Origin: JANJWP01 sp049301335
GTDB taxonomy: Bacteria > Patescibacteriota > Gracilibacteria > BD1-5 > UBA2023
Reading direction: 5' to 3'
Assembly (NCBI GenBank): GCA_049301335.1
Contig: JBAQKV010000016.1
Location: forward strand, 1 to 8,549
Length of the DNA: 8,549 bases
A program made the translations under genes and the position numbers. Shown here piece after piece: positions 1 to 7,144 of this stretch. The notes under the pieces were generated by a model. That model saw only the letters and a list, made by a program, of their open reading frames with translations. It was not told the origin of the DNA and ran no database searches. Position 1 is the first letter of the stretch. The number at the start of each line of letters is the position of its first letter.

Positions 1-864
1 GTACGGCGTATCCATGCGTCCCGCGGCGTTGATGCGCGGCCCGATGTGGAAACCGATGAGGTCGGCGACTTCTTCTTTTCCTTCGCAAAGTTTGCGGAGA
101 CCTGAAGAGCGGCTCTTCTTGATGCGGGCGAGCCCCAGGGTGACGATGGTGCGGTTCTCCCCTACCAAAGGCATCATGTCGGCCACCGTGCCGAGCGCCG
201 CGAAGTCGAGGTATTCGGAAATGCGCTTTTCGTACTCGAACGGCGCGAACGCGCGGGCCGTCACGGCGGAAAGCAACTTGAAAGCCACGCCCGCTCCGGC
301 CAAGTTCGTGAACGGGTAGGTCGTGCCGGGAATCTTGGGATTGATGAGCGCCACGATGCCTTCCGGGAAAATCTCGGGAACGGCGTGGTGGTCGGTAACG
401 ATGACGTCTATTCAGAGTTCCTTCGCGCGGTTTACGGTTTCCACGTCGCGGGTTCCGCAGTCGACCGAAATGACGAGTTTCACGTCGGCCTTGGCGAGTT
501 CGTCCATGAAATACGGCTTCATGCCGTACCCGTCTTTGACGCGGTGCGGAAGGCGGTAGGAAATCTCCAATCCCATCGACTGGAAGAACCGTACGAGCAT
601 CGCGGTAGAAGAAACCCCGTCGACGTCGTAGTCTCCGAAAATGACGACGCGTTCTTTGTTCTCGCGAGCCTTCAATATGCGTGCGACCGCGTCTTCCATG
701 CCCGGAAAGAGGAACGGGTCGTGCAAATCCGCCACCGAGGGCGTGAAAAACGAAGAAAGATCGGCGGAAAGGTCGATTCAGCGGTTCTTCAAGAGAACGT
801 CGCGGAGCGAAGTCGAAGGGTCGTGCTGGGGAATTTCGAGTCGGTAGCCTTTGAGGGTTCGCAT
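1..864 (-). CDS. recJ: Single-stranded-DNA-specific 5'-3' exonuclease RecJ (N-terminal 288 residues, runs off the left edge)
   Basis: RecJ degrades single-stranded DNA 5' to 3' in the cytoplasm during recombinational and mismatch repair. Seen in the sequence: the DHH-family metal-binding motifs DYDVDG (residues 78-83), a PHR...DGYG block (106-114), VDCG (134-137) and TDHH (157-160), plus INAAGRMDTP just before the window edge. Two in-frame TGA codons, at 778-780 (codon 29) and 412-414 (codon 151), sit where RecJ proteins carry glycine (NRGI and LGIDVIVTDHH), so they are read as Gly. Without recoding the gene would look like three fragments. The start chosen is ATG 864, which gives the usual RecJ N-terminus (LRDVLLKNRGI); no clear Shine-Dalgarno precedes it. 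It lies downstream of pilT but behind a terminator, so it is probably a separate unit. The C-terminal part and the stop are outside the window. The family call is firm from motifs; the UGA=Gly reading is inference from motif alignment. Confidence 0.93.
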
Positions 865-878
865 AGTTTGGGCGGATT

Positions 879-902
879 GCCTCGGCGCGTTGGCTCCGAG
901 GC
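879..902 (-). promoter_or_regulatory. Hairpin in the recJ leader
   Basis: A 7-bp perfect stem (GCCTCGG/CCGAGGC) with a 10-nt loop lies 14 nt upstream of the recJ ATG. It is not followed by a T run on the minus strand, so it is not an obvious terminator. It could modulate recJ translation or be incidental; no function can be assigned from sequence. Confidence 0.3.
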
Positions 903-905
903 ATG

Positions 906-940
906 AAAAAAGGAGAGGAATACGCGAGTATATCCCCTCC
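906..940 (-). terminator. Intrinsic terminator after pilT
   Basis: On the minus strand, about 30 nt after the pilT TAA, GGAGGGGA pairs with TCCTCTCC and, after one bulged T, ATAC pairs with GTAT around a TCGC loop. Six T residues (906-911) follow. This stem plus U-tract is a typical rho-independent terminator and marks the end of the pilB-phosphatase-pilC-pilT operon. Confidence 0.75.
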
Positions 941-954
941 TATGTCGTACGCAA
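927..954 (-). promoter_or_regulatory. Candidate sigma70-type promoter for recJ
   Basis: On the minus strand TTGCGT (949-954) is followed, after 16 nt, by TATACT (927-932). The -35 hexamer is the same as in the candidate pilB promoter. Transcription would begin near 920, giving a leader of about 55 nt before the recJ ATG. The -10 lies inside the 5' arm of the pilT terminator, so the two signals overlap. Seen by eye only; the -10 matches consensus at 5 of 6 positions. Confidence 0.4.
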
Positions 955-970
955 CGAAAAGTATGCGAAA

Positions 971-2056
971 TTACTGCACGTTATCGCGGACGTACTTGGG
1001 GTTGTTGGCGTATTTGAGACCTTCTTCGAGCGAGATTTCCCCGTTTTTAACGAACTCTACGATATCCTGCTCGATGACCTGCATGCCTTCGCGGCGCGAA
1101 GTCTGCATGACCGACGGAATCTGGTGGAGCTCGTTTTCGCGGATGAGGTTCTTGACCGCGGTGGTATTGGTAAGGATTTCCTTCGCGAGGAGAAGTCCCG
1201 AACCGTCGCCCTTCTTCAAGAGGCGCTGCGAGAATACGCCGACGATCGAGTCCGCGAGCTGGAGGCGGATCTGGTTCTGCTGCGCCGCCGGGAACGAGTC
1301 GATGATGCGCGAGATGGTCTGGTGGGCCGAACGGGTGTGGAGCGTCGAGAATACCAAGTGGCCGGTTTCGGCGAGTTTGAGCGCCATTTCGATTTCTTCG
1401 CGGTCACGCATTTCACCGAAGAGGATGACCTGCGGGTTCTGACGCATGGCACCGATGAGCGCCGTGTTGTAGTTGGGGACGTCGCGTCCGATTTCCTTCT
1501 GCTCGACGATCGACTTCTTGTGCGGGTGGATGTATTCGATCGGGTCTTCGATCGTGATGATGTGCTTCGAATAGTTCGCGTTGATTTCGTGGATCATCGC
1601 CGCGAGCGTGGTCGACTTACCGGAACCGGTCGGCCCCGTTACGAGGATGAGCCCCTGTCCGACCTTAGTGACGTCTTCGTAGATGATCGGAAGTTTGAGG
1701 TCGGAAAGTTTGGGGATGCTCGACGAAAGCTGGCGGAGGACCGTCATGTAGCAGCCCATCTGAAACGAGACGTTGCCACGGAAACGCGCCCCGTTGAACT
1801 CGAACGAGAAGTCGAGGTTCTTGGTACGCAAAAGCTGTTCGTGCTGTTCGAACGTGACGAGCGACTGCGCGAAGCTCTTCGCCTCTTCCGGAGTGATCTT
1901 TTCGATGCCTTCGTCGATATGGACGATTTCACCGGAAATCTTCGCGCCCGGATGGGTGCCTACGGTGTAATAGAAGTCCGAAACGCGGTTGTCGATGACG
2001 ACGCCGAGGAGGGCGTCGCGCATCGGGTGGGCGGGAATCATCGCGTGATCGAGCAT
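971..2056 (-). CDS. pilT: Type IV pilus retraction ATPase PilT
   Basis: A hexameric cytoplasmic ATPase that disassembles pilin subunits at the pilus base and powers retraction and twitching. The 361-residue protein has the secretion-ATPase boxes in order: Walker A GPTGSGKST (141-149), Asp box ITIEDPIEY (168-175), Walker B VILFGEMRDRE (210-220, catalytic Glu 215) and His box TGHLVFSTLHTRSA (231-244). The C-terminal AVKNLIRE (300-307) corresponds to the PilT signature AIRNLIRE, which, with the lack of a tetracysteine zinc site, separates it from PilB. The length is normal for PilT. No in-frame TGA is used and the stop is TAA. The ATG at 2056 has no good ribosome site; ATG at 2041 is a possible alternative. 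It lies 40 nt after pilC as the last gene of the operon. PilU is a less likely alternative. Confidence 0.93.
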   Translation of the reverse strand: MLDHAMIPAHPMRDALLGVVIDNRVSDFYYTVGTHPGAKISGEIVHIDEGIEKITPEEAKSFAQSLVTFEQHEQLLRTKNLDFSFEFNGARFRGNVSFQMGCYMTVLRQLSSSIPKLSDLKLPIIYEDVTKVGQGLILVTGPTGSGKSTTLAAMIHEINANYSKHIITIEDPIEYIHPHKKSIVEQKEIGRDVPNYNTALIGAMRQNPQVILFGEMRDREEIEMALKLAETGHLVFSTLHTRSAHQTISRIIDSFPAAQQNQIRLQLADSIVGVFSQRLLKKGDGSGLLLAKEILTNTTAVKNLIRENELHQIPSVMQTSRREGMQVIEQDIVEFVKNGEISLEEGLKYANNPKYVRDNVQ

Positions 2057-2096
2057 GGGAACCAGATTAGGAAGTTGGGGGCTGTTTGGGGTTTCG

Positions 2097-3335
2097 TTAC
2101 ATTTTCTTCGCGACTTCGCCGAGTTTGAAGAGCGGAAGCATGATGGAGAGGATGATCGTACCTACGATGGCTCCGACGAACACGATGATGAGCGGTTCGA
2201 ACGCGGCCATGATGTTGGAGATGAAGCGGCGGAGTTCTCGTGAGTAGTTCTCCCCTACCTTGAAGATGGACTTACCGATCGTACCGGTTTCTTCGCCGAC
2301 CGCGACCATGTGGACGAAATCCACGGGGAAGAGCGGGTTTTCGAATTCGATTTCCTTCTTGTTGTTGTCCGACACGTTGAGCCCCATCGCCGCGGATACG
2401 CGGATACCGGCTTCGACTTCGTTCTTAATGCGGATGATATCCTTCTTGTAGTGGATGTTCGGCACGACGTCGGCCGAGGTTTCCAACGCTTCGAGCATGA
2501 GGACTCAGGCGTCCAAAAGCAGGACGAGCGAGTTGATGAAGAGGATGATGTTGAGCTGCCGGTTGATGAATCCGAAAATCGGCAGCCTGAGCGATATGTA
2601 CCCGTACGTCACTTGCCCGGGATACGTGCGCCCAAACATCGCGCCCGCGGTCACTATGAGGAAAAGTCCGATGGAGAGGACGATCCAATTGCCGATGAGG
2701 AAGTCCGAAGTGTTCATCATGAATCTCGTCAACGCCGGAAGCTCGACCCCGTTCTTTTCGAACGTACCCGTAATCTTCGGGAGGATGAACGTCAGCATGA
2801 AGACGGCCATCGCGATGGAGAGGAGGATGAGGATGACCGGATAGATCAACGCCGACCTGATTTTCGCCTTGATTTCGATGTTTTCGAGAAGCGTCTTCTC
2901 GAGGTCGGACATGACGCGGGGCAGCGTACCCGTCTTTTCCCCGACTTCGATGAGCGATATTACGAGGGGGTCGAAGTATTTCCCGTGCGCCCGAAGCGAT
3001 TCCGAAATCGTAAGCCCGTGGTCGAGGTTTTCGCGGGTCTCCATGATGATCTTCGCGAGCTTGGCGTTGGATATCTGGCGCGAGACGATGGAGAACGCCG
3101 TTTTGAGGTCGATACCCGAAGCGAGGAAACTCGAAAGCTTGTTGATGAAATGCCAGACTTCTTTCGGGCTGATTCCTCAGATGACGACCGGCTGACTCAG
3201 TTTCTGCGACATCTTCCCCTGCTTTTTCTTCTTTTTGTGGAGTTCGGCGCGGGCCTTCGTCAAAAGATCCATGAACTTCGAGTGGTCGAAGGTCCCGTCG
3301 TCGCGGATGAAACGTATTTTACGTTCGAAGAACAT
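2097..3335 (-). CDS. pilC: Type IV pilus inner-membrane platform protein PilC (GspF family), two UGA-encoded glycines
   Basis: The inner-membrane platform protein on which PilB and PilT act to extract or reinsert pilins. Read with UGA as Gly it is 412 residues, the normal PilC length. Two GspF repeats are visible (about 57-185 and 262-400), each with the conserved VGEKTGTL / VGEETGTIG block, and hydrophobic segments near 164-186, 212-233 and 379-402. In-frame TGAs lie at 3177-3179 (codon 53) and 2505-2507 (codon 277). The latter is in LLLDA-G-V, where the family has a conserved glycine. Read with the standard code, the gene would appear as an N-terminal scrap plus two pieces. The ATG at 3335 begins 3 nt after the phosphatase TAA. 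A GAGG-type site lies 13 nt upstream, inside the end of the phosphatase gene, so coupled translation is likely. The family call is firm; Gly 53 lies in a poorly conserved linker. Confidence 0.93.
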
Positions 3336-3338
3336 GGT

Positions 3339-5294
3339 TTATATCTTTCCTCACCGGGTAATGATTTCGACGACTTCGCGGATGACGATTTCGTTTTCCC
3401 CCTTCTTCTGGAGCTCGAGAAGGGTATCGTACTTTCTCCTGAGGCGTTCTTCGAGTTTCAACATCTTGAACTTGTCTTCGTTCGCTATGATCTTTTCGAG
3501 GTACTTTTTCATGCGGTCGTGGACGAATCCTTCGCGGAAGTTGTCCTGGATGCGCTGCTTAAGCTTGAGGTACTCGCCCATCTTGTAGAGGCGGTCGAGC
3601 TGGATGAGGCGGATCTTGAGTTCCCGTTCGAATTTTTCCTTTTTGAGGAGTTCCATGATTTCCGCGCGGTTGCGGTTCTTGAGTCCGCCGAAACTTTCGC
3701 GTTCCTTGAGTCCGACCTCGTCGAGGATGGCCTGGAGCTCTCCCTTGTCGACGATGACGTCCTTGTCGGTATTGCGTATCCAGATGAAGCCGGAAACGTC
3801 GTCGTCGAAGACCGGGGCGAATTCTCAAGCGTTCTTGTAGATCATCTTGTACGCCTTGTCGGGATCGCATTCCGATTTGTAGACGGAATCCTTGAAGGAA
3901 GTCTCGAGCCGGTTCAGCCCGTAGAATTCACCGCCCTCGCCGTTACGAGCCTCTACGAACCCGTCGGTATATCCGAACAGCGCGTCGCGGTGTTTCATTT
4001 CGATTTCCTTCGGCTTTATCGAGGAAACGTTCTTGATGACGCGTACGCCGAGCGCGAGGTTTCCCGGAGTGATGAGTTCGGTGGTCTTTTCCGCGTAGTG
4101 GAGGTAGATCATCTTGTCGTGTCCCGCGCCGATGTACTGGAGCGTGTTGCGTTCGGCGTCGTATTCGAAGAAGACCGCGGTCACGAACATGCGGGCCTTG
4201 ATGCGGTCTTTGAGGTCGTTGTTGATCCTTACGAAAAGTTCCGGGAACGATTTGATCTTGCGCACGTGCTCGTGGAAGAGCTTCGAAAGCGCCGCGACCG
4301 TAAAACCGGCCTGTACTCAGTGGCCGGTGGCGTCGCCGAAATAAAAGACCGTGCGCTTGCCTTCGGTATACGAACCGAAGGTGTCGCCGACGATCTGGTC
4401 CTTGCCTCGGATTTCCCCGAAAAAGTCGAAGCCCGGGAGCGAGAAACCCGATACCGCTCTCGCGGTACCGGATTTTACTGCTTCGAGAAGGCGTTCGGAG
4501 CCTTCCGGCATGTCGATGATTCCCCCCGCGCGCAGGAGCAAAGATTCGATGTCCTTGAGGCTTTTCTGTTCCCTGATGTAGGCGGCGCGTTCTTTCCGGC
4601 CTTTTCCGTATTCGGCATACGCGGCCTTGAAGCGCTGCATGAGCGAAATTTTGGCCCCTTCGACCGAATTCTGCTTGTCGTGGATTTCCGCTCCGACTTC
4701 TTCGAAAAATTTCTGGAGGCGTTTCTGGTTTTCGGCTTGGCGTTCGGATTTCGTTTTTTGTTTCTCGCTGATGTCCTGGACTTTGGTAAGAAGCTTCATC
4801 GCTTTCGGATTTCCTTCGAACGTGCCTACGAGGGCTCGGGCCGCCTGGAGGGCCTTGACGTAATCCTTCTTCTTCAGCTGCGCCTTCACTTCGTTTTCCA
4901 TATCGGCGAAACGGCGGAGCTGGTGGAGTTCGGCCGCCTTTTCTTCGGCCGTGACCTTTTCGTGTTTGAGGTCGTCGATGAGCTTCGATATCGAACGTTC
5001 CCACCTGTAGAGGCCGTCGAGACGCGCCTGGAGCTGTTTTTTCTTAGCCGTCGCCGTTCTCGCGACGTTTTCGAGGTTGGTCGACTCGAGAACGGCGGCC
5101 TTGCGTTCCGCCTGTTCGCTCCAGTTGATACCCGACTTTATCTTTAAAAGGAGCTCGTGGGTTGCCATGAGCGCCGTATCGTAGTTCCCCGCTTTGCGGT
5201 ACGTGTTGATCCACTCGACGGCATCGGTAAAATCGGTCACCGCCTCGGAGGCGGCATCCTTTTTACCGAGCAGTCTTTTAAGCAAATCGAACAC
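3339..5294 (-). CDS. SpoIIE/PP2C-family serine/threonine phosphatase inside the pilus operon, three in-frame UGA codons
   Basis: A predicted cytoplasmic metal-dependent Ser/Thr phosphatase of 651 residues when UGA is read as Gly. Residues 1 to about 280 are Lys/Glu-rich, helical and coiled-coil-like, with no membrane segment. The PP2C domain follows: VGDTF (Asp 304), GDATGHG (320-326, Asp 321), YIGAGHD (387-393), GYTDG (441-445, Asp 444) and DDD (497-499). The metal-binding Asp positions of the family are thus kept. About 120 charged helical residues follow (530-651). In-frame TGAs are at 4317-4319 (codon 326, the last Gly of the GHG active-site motif), 3825-3827 (codon 490) and 3351-3353 (codon 648), the last four codons before TAA. 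The GTG start at 5294 is fixed by AAGGAGG four nt upstream. It lies 22 nt after pilB and 3 nt before pilC. The substrate is unknown; an anti-sigma antagonist or a pilus component are both guesses. The family call is good, the name unassigned. Confidence 0.88.
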
Positions 5295-5298
5295 GTTT

Positions 5299-5305
5299 CC
5301 TCCTT
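5299..5305 (-). promoter_or_regulatory. Strong ribosome binding site for the phosphatase
   Basis: AAGGAGG on the minus strand ends 4 nt before GTG 5294. It is the only near-perfect Shine-Dalgarno in the window and decides the non-ATG start of the phosphatase gene. Confidence 0.8.
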
Positions 5306-5316
5306 AGGGTTTAGCG

Positions 5317-6558
5317 TTATACGAGTTGCATCGCCTCTTCGATGCTCGTCTTTCCGGTAGCGGATTTGATGAGCGCGTCCTGCACGATTCCCACCATGCC
5401 CAACTCGCGGGCTTTATGGTCGAGCTCTGCGGCGGACGCCTTTTCGAGGATGAGGGGGTGCAGCGCTTCGTCCATTACGAGAACTTCATGGACGCCTACG
5501 CGGCCCTTGTAGCCGAAGTCGTCGCATTCGGGACAACCGACCGGCTGGTGGAAATCTACGAGGGAAAGATCGTCGTCGACCACTCCGGAAAGCTGTTCGG
5601 CGACCCGGTCTTTCAGCGAACCTTCCGGTAAGCGGTAGGTTCCCCGGGCGGAACACTCGGGACAGAGCCTGCGGACGAGGCGCTGGGAGATGATCATCTT
5701 CACCGAAGAGGTGATGAGGAACGGCTCGATGCCCATGTTGATGAGACGCTGGATGGTACCGGCCGCGGAGTTGGTATGGATGGTGGAAAGCACCAAGTGA
5801 CCGGTAAGCGCGGCTTCGATGGCGAGGGTCGCGGTCTCCTTGTCGCGGATTTCCCCGACCATGATGATGTCCGGGTCTTGGCGTACGAGCGAGCGGAGCC
5901 CTTCGGCGAAGGTGAAGCCGACCTGCGGACGGATTTGGCTCTGGTTGATGAACGGGATGTTGTATTCTACCGGGTCCTCAAGGGTGGAAATGTTGTTTTC
6001 GAGGGGATCGAAACTCTTGAGCATCGAGAAAAGCGTGGTCGACTTACCCGAACCGGTGGGGCCCGCGACGAGGATGATGCCGTAGCGGCTTTCGAGACTG
6101 GCCCTGATGCGCTCCATGTTCACGTCGAGAAAGTCGAGCTTCTCGAGGCTGAGGAGGGACGTATCTTGGCGGAGCATGCGCATTACCACCTTTTCGCCGT
6201 CGACCACCGGAATGATGCTGACGCGGATGTCGACGTTTTCGTTGTGTTCTTCGGAAGTGTACGCGATCTTTCCGTCCTGCGGGCGGTACTTCTCGTCGAT
6301 GCGGAGGTTCGCCATGATCTTGATGCGCGAAATGAGTTTCGCGTATTCTTCGTGGCTGATGCGGTCGACGAAAATGAAGTCTCCGGAAACGCGGAAACGG
6401 AGGTTGATGGAATCCCTCGAAGGTTCGATGTGGATGTCGGAAGCGCGCTCGGTGATGGCGAAGTCGAAAAGGCCGTTGGAATAGCCGATGACGTCGCCGA
6501 TGTCCTGACGGACTTCGTGCGTGAGGAACTTCTTGGGTGATTTTTCTTTGTGGAACAC
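5317..6558 (-). CDS. pilB: Type IV pilus extension ATPase PilB (short form without an N1/MshEN domain)
   Basis: A cytoplasmic hexameric ATPase that powers pilin addition at the PilC platform. Numbering from GTG 6558 (413 aa): Asp-His-rich N2 region ASDIHIEPSRD (about 39-49), Walker A GPTGSGKST (166-174), Asp box STLEDPVEY (191-199), Walker B IIMVGEIRDKE (231-241) and His box TGHLVLSTIHTNSA (252-265). A zinc-binding tetracysteine is made of two CPEC motifs (299-302 and 342-345). The tetracysteine and GEIRD distinguish PilB/GspE from PilT. Typical PilB is about 560 residues, so the N-terminal N1 domain is missing. Start is uncertain: the frame is open to TTG 6612, and ATG 6585 overlaps a perfect TATAAT. 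GTG 6558, with AGAGGA 3 nt upstream and the candidate promoter in front of it, is preferred. No in-frame TGA is used; the stop is TAA. First gene of the operon, divergent from the pilins. Confidence 0.92.
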   Translation of the reverse strand: MFHKEKSPKKFLTHEVRQDIGDVIGYSNGLFDFAITERASDIHIEPSRDSINLRFRVSGDFIFVDRISHEEYAKLISRIKIMANLRIDEKYRPQDGKIAYTSEEHNENVDIRVSIIPVVDGEKVVMRMLRQDTSLLSLEKLDFLDVNMERIRASLESRYGIILVAGPTGSGKSTTLFSMLKSFDPLENNISTLEDPVEYNIPFINQSQIRPQVGFTFAEGLRSLVRQDPDIIMVGEIRDKETATLAIEAALTGHLVLSTIHTNSAAGTIQRLINMGIEPFLITSSVKMIISQRLVRRLCPECSARGTYRLPEGSLKDRVAEQLSGVVDDDLSLVDFHQPVGCPECDDFGYKGRVGVHEVLVMDEALHPLILEKASAAELDHKARELGMVGIVQDALIKSATGKTSIEEAMQLV

Positions 6559-6583
6559 GGATCCTCTGGTTACCTTTTCGTCC

Positions 6584-6612
6584 ATTATAGGGCATTTTCG
6601 AAGCGTACGCAA
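6584..6612 (-). promoter_or_regulatory. Candidate sigma70-type promoter of the pilB operon
   Basis: On the minus strand TTGCGT (6607-6612), a 17-nt spacer and a perfect TATAAT (6584-6589). Transcription would start near 6577, about 19 nt before GTG 6558. The -10 overlaps ATG 6585, so if this promoter is used that ATG cannot be the start. The same -35 hexamer occurs in front of recJ. Confidence 0.5.
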
Positions 6613-6623
6613 ATAACGTTCGC

Positions 6624-6659
6624 TTGCCGATTGGCTTTCCTTCGGTAAGGATACGGCAA
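6624..6659. promoter_or_regulatory. Two-tier stem-loop upstream of the pilB promoter
   Basis: The outer arms TTGCCG (6624-6629) and CGGCAA (6654-6659) enclose an inner hairpin TCCTT-CGGT-AAGGA. It lies just upstream of the candidate pilB promoter and outside both predicted transcripts, so it could be an operator-like inverted repeat or part of an unrecognised small RNA. Function unknown. Confidence 0.3.
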
Positions 6660-6818
6660 CGGGGTACCGAATCCAAGAAGAAATGTTGAATGCCTATTAA
6701 AGGGGAATTAAAAAAATATCAAATTTAACGTTGATTTTCCATTTAAGTGGGTAAAATGAGCCTGTTCGGACGTATCTCTGAACCCAAATGCCTGCGGCGA
6801 ATCAGATATGTTTAATAT

Positions 6819-6847
6819 TTGACAAGCAAAAAAGCATATGGATTAAT
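6819..6847 (+). promoter_or_regulatory. Candidate promoter of the first pilin gene
   Basis: A perfect TTGACA -35 (6819-6824) and ATTAAT (6842-6847, 4 of 6 consensus) with a 17-nt spacer. Transcription would start near 6854, giving a 5' leader of nearly 60 nt ending in a pyrimidine tract directly before ATG 6911. Confidence 0.5.
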
Positions 6848-6910
6848 TGGAAACGTTCATGCGGAACTTTCCGGATGTACGTAATTACCTACTCCTTTTT
6901 TCTTCTTTCT

Positions 6911-7144
6911 ATGCTCGTACAGGCAAAGAACTCCAAGGGTTTCACCCTCGTGGAACTCATCGTAGTAATCACCATCCTCGCGATCCTCGCTACGATCGGT
7001 TTCCTCTCCCTCCAGGGATACACCTCCGACGCCAAGGACGCCAAGATCCGTGCGAACCTCCGCACCGTGACCTCGGCTCTCGTCAACGAACAGGCAATGT
7101 CGAACAACACCATCGACACCTACATCCAGACCGGAGCGACCTAC
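6911..7144 (+). repeat. Direct repeat, copy 1 (5' end of pilin gene 1)
   Basis: The first 78 codons match 7763-7996 with about 8 mismatches in 234 nt by eye; only one mismatch codon changes the protein (Ser8 versus Ala8). Identity drops sharply after the ATY codons. Confidence 0.9.

Larger units (their letters stand above)
6613..6910. other. Divergent intergenic region between pilB and the first pilin gene
   Basis: This stretch is AT-rich compared with the flanking genes and holds no convincing gene; an in-frame extension of the pilin to ATG 6788 lacks pilin-like sequence. It contains a stem-loop at 6624-6659 and a candidate pilin promoter at 6819-6847. A second AT-rich patch at 6706-6760 includes TAAAAT at 6752-6757 but no well-spaced -35. 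It is the natural site for control of both the motor operon and the pilins. Confidence 0.7.

Noticed and set aside
851..2128. A 425-codon open frame on the plus strand
   Set aside because: It is the antisense shadow of pilT and the recJ start, with no recognisable domain.
412..4319. TGA interruptions read as frameshifts or pseudogenes
   Set aside because: The frame continues perfectly on both sides of every TGA, domains are complete, and the sites match glycine positions; three neighbouring genes would not decay only by TGA.
412..4319. TGA as selenocysteine or tryptophan
   Set aside because: The affected motif positions are glycine in the families, none is a known Sec or Trp site, Trp uses TGG here, and no SECIS-like hairpin was seen right after the codons.
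2310..5147. A 945-codon open frame on the plus strand
   Set aside because: It lies antisense to pilC and the phosphatase, which have clear family motifs. It stays open because those genes rarely use TCA, TTA and CTA codons in the mirrored frame; its composition (Asp/Glu/Phe/Arg/Val-rich) is not protein-like.
5776..6540. A 254-codon open frame on the plus strand
   Set aside because: It is the antisense shadow of pilB; no motif and highly acidic, biased composition.
6788..6910. An N-terminal extension of pilin 1 to ATG 6788
   Set aside because: It would put 41 extra residues before a canonical short prepilin leader, overlaps the best promoter, and has no counterpart in pilin 2.
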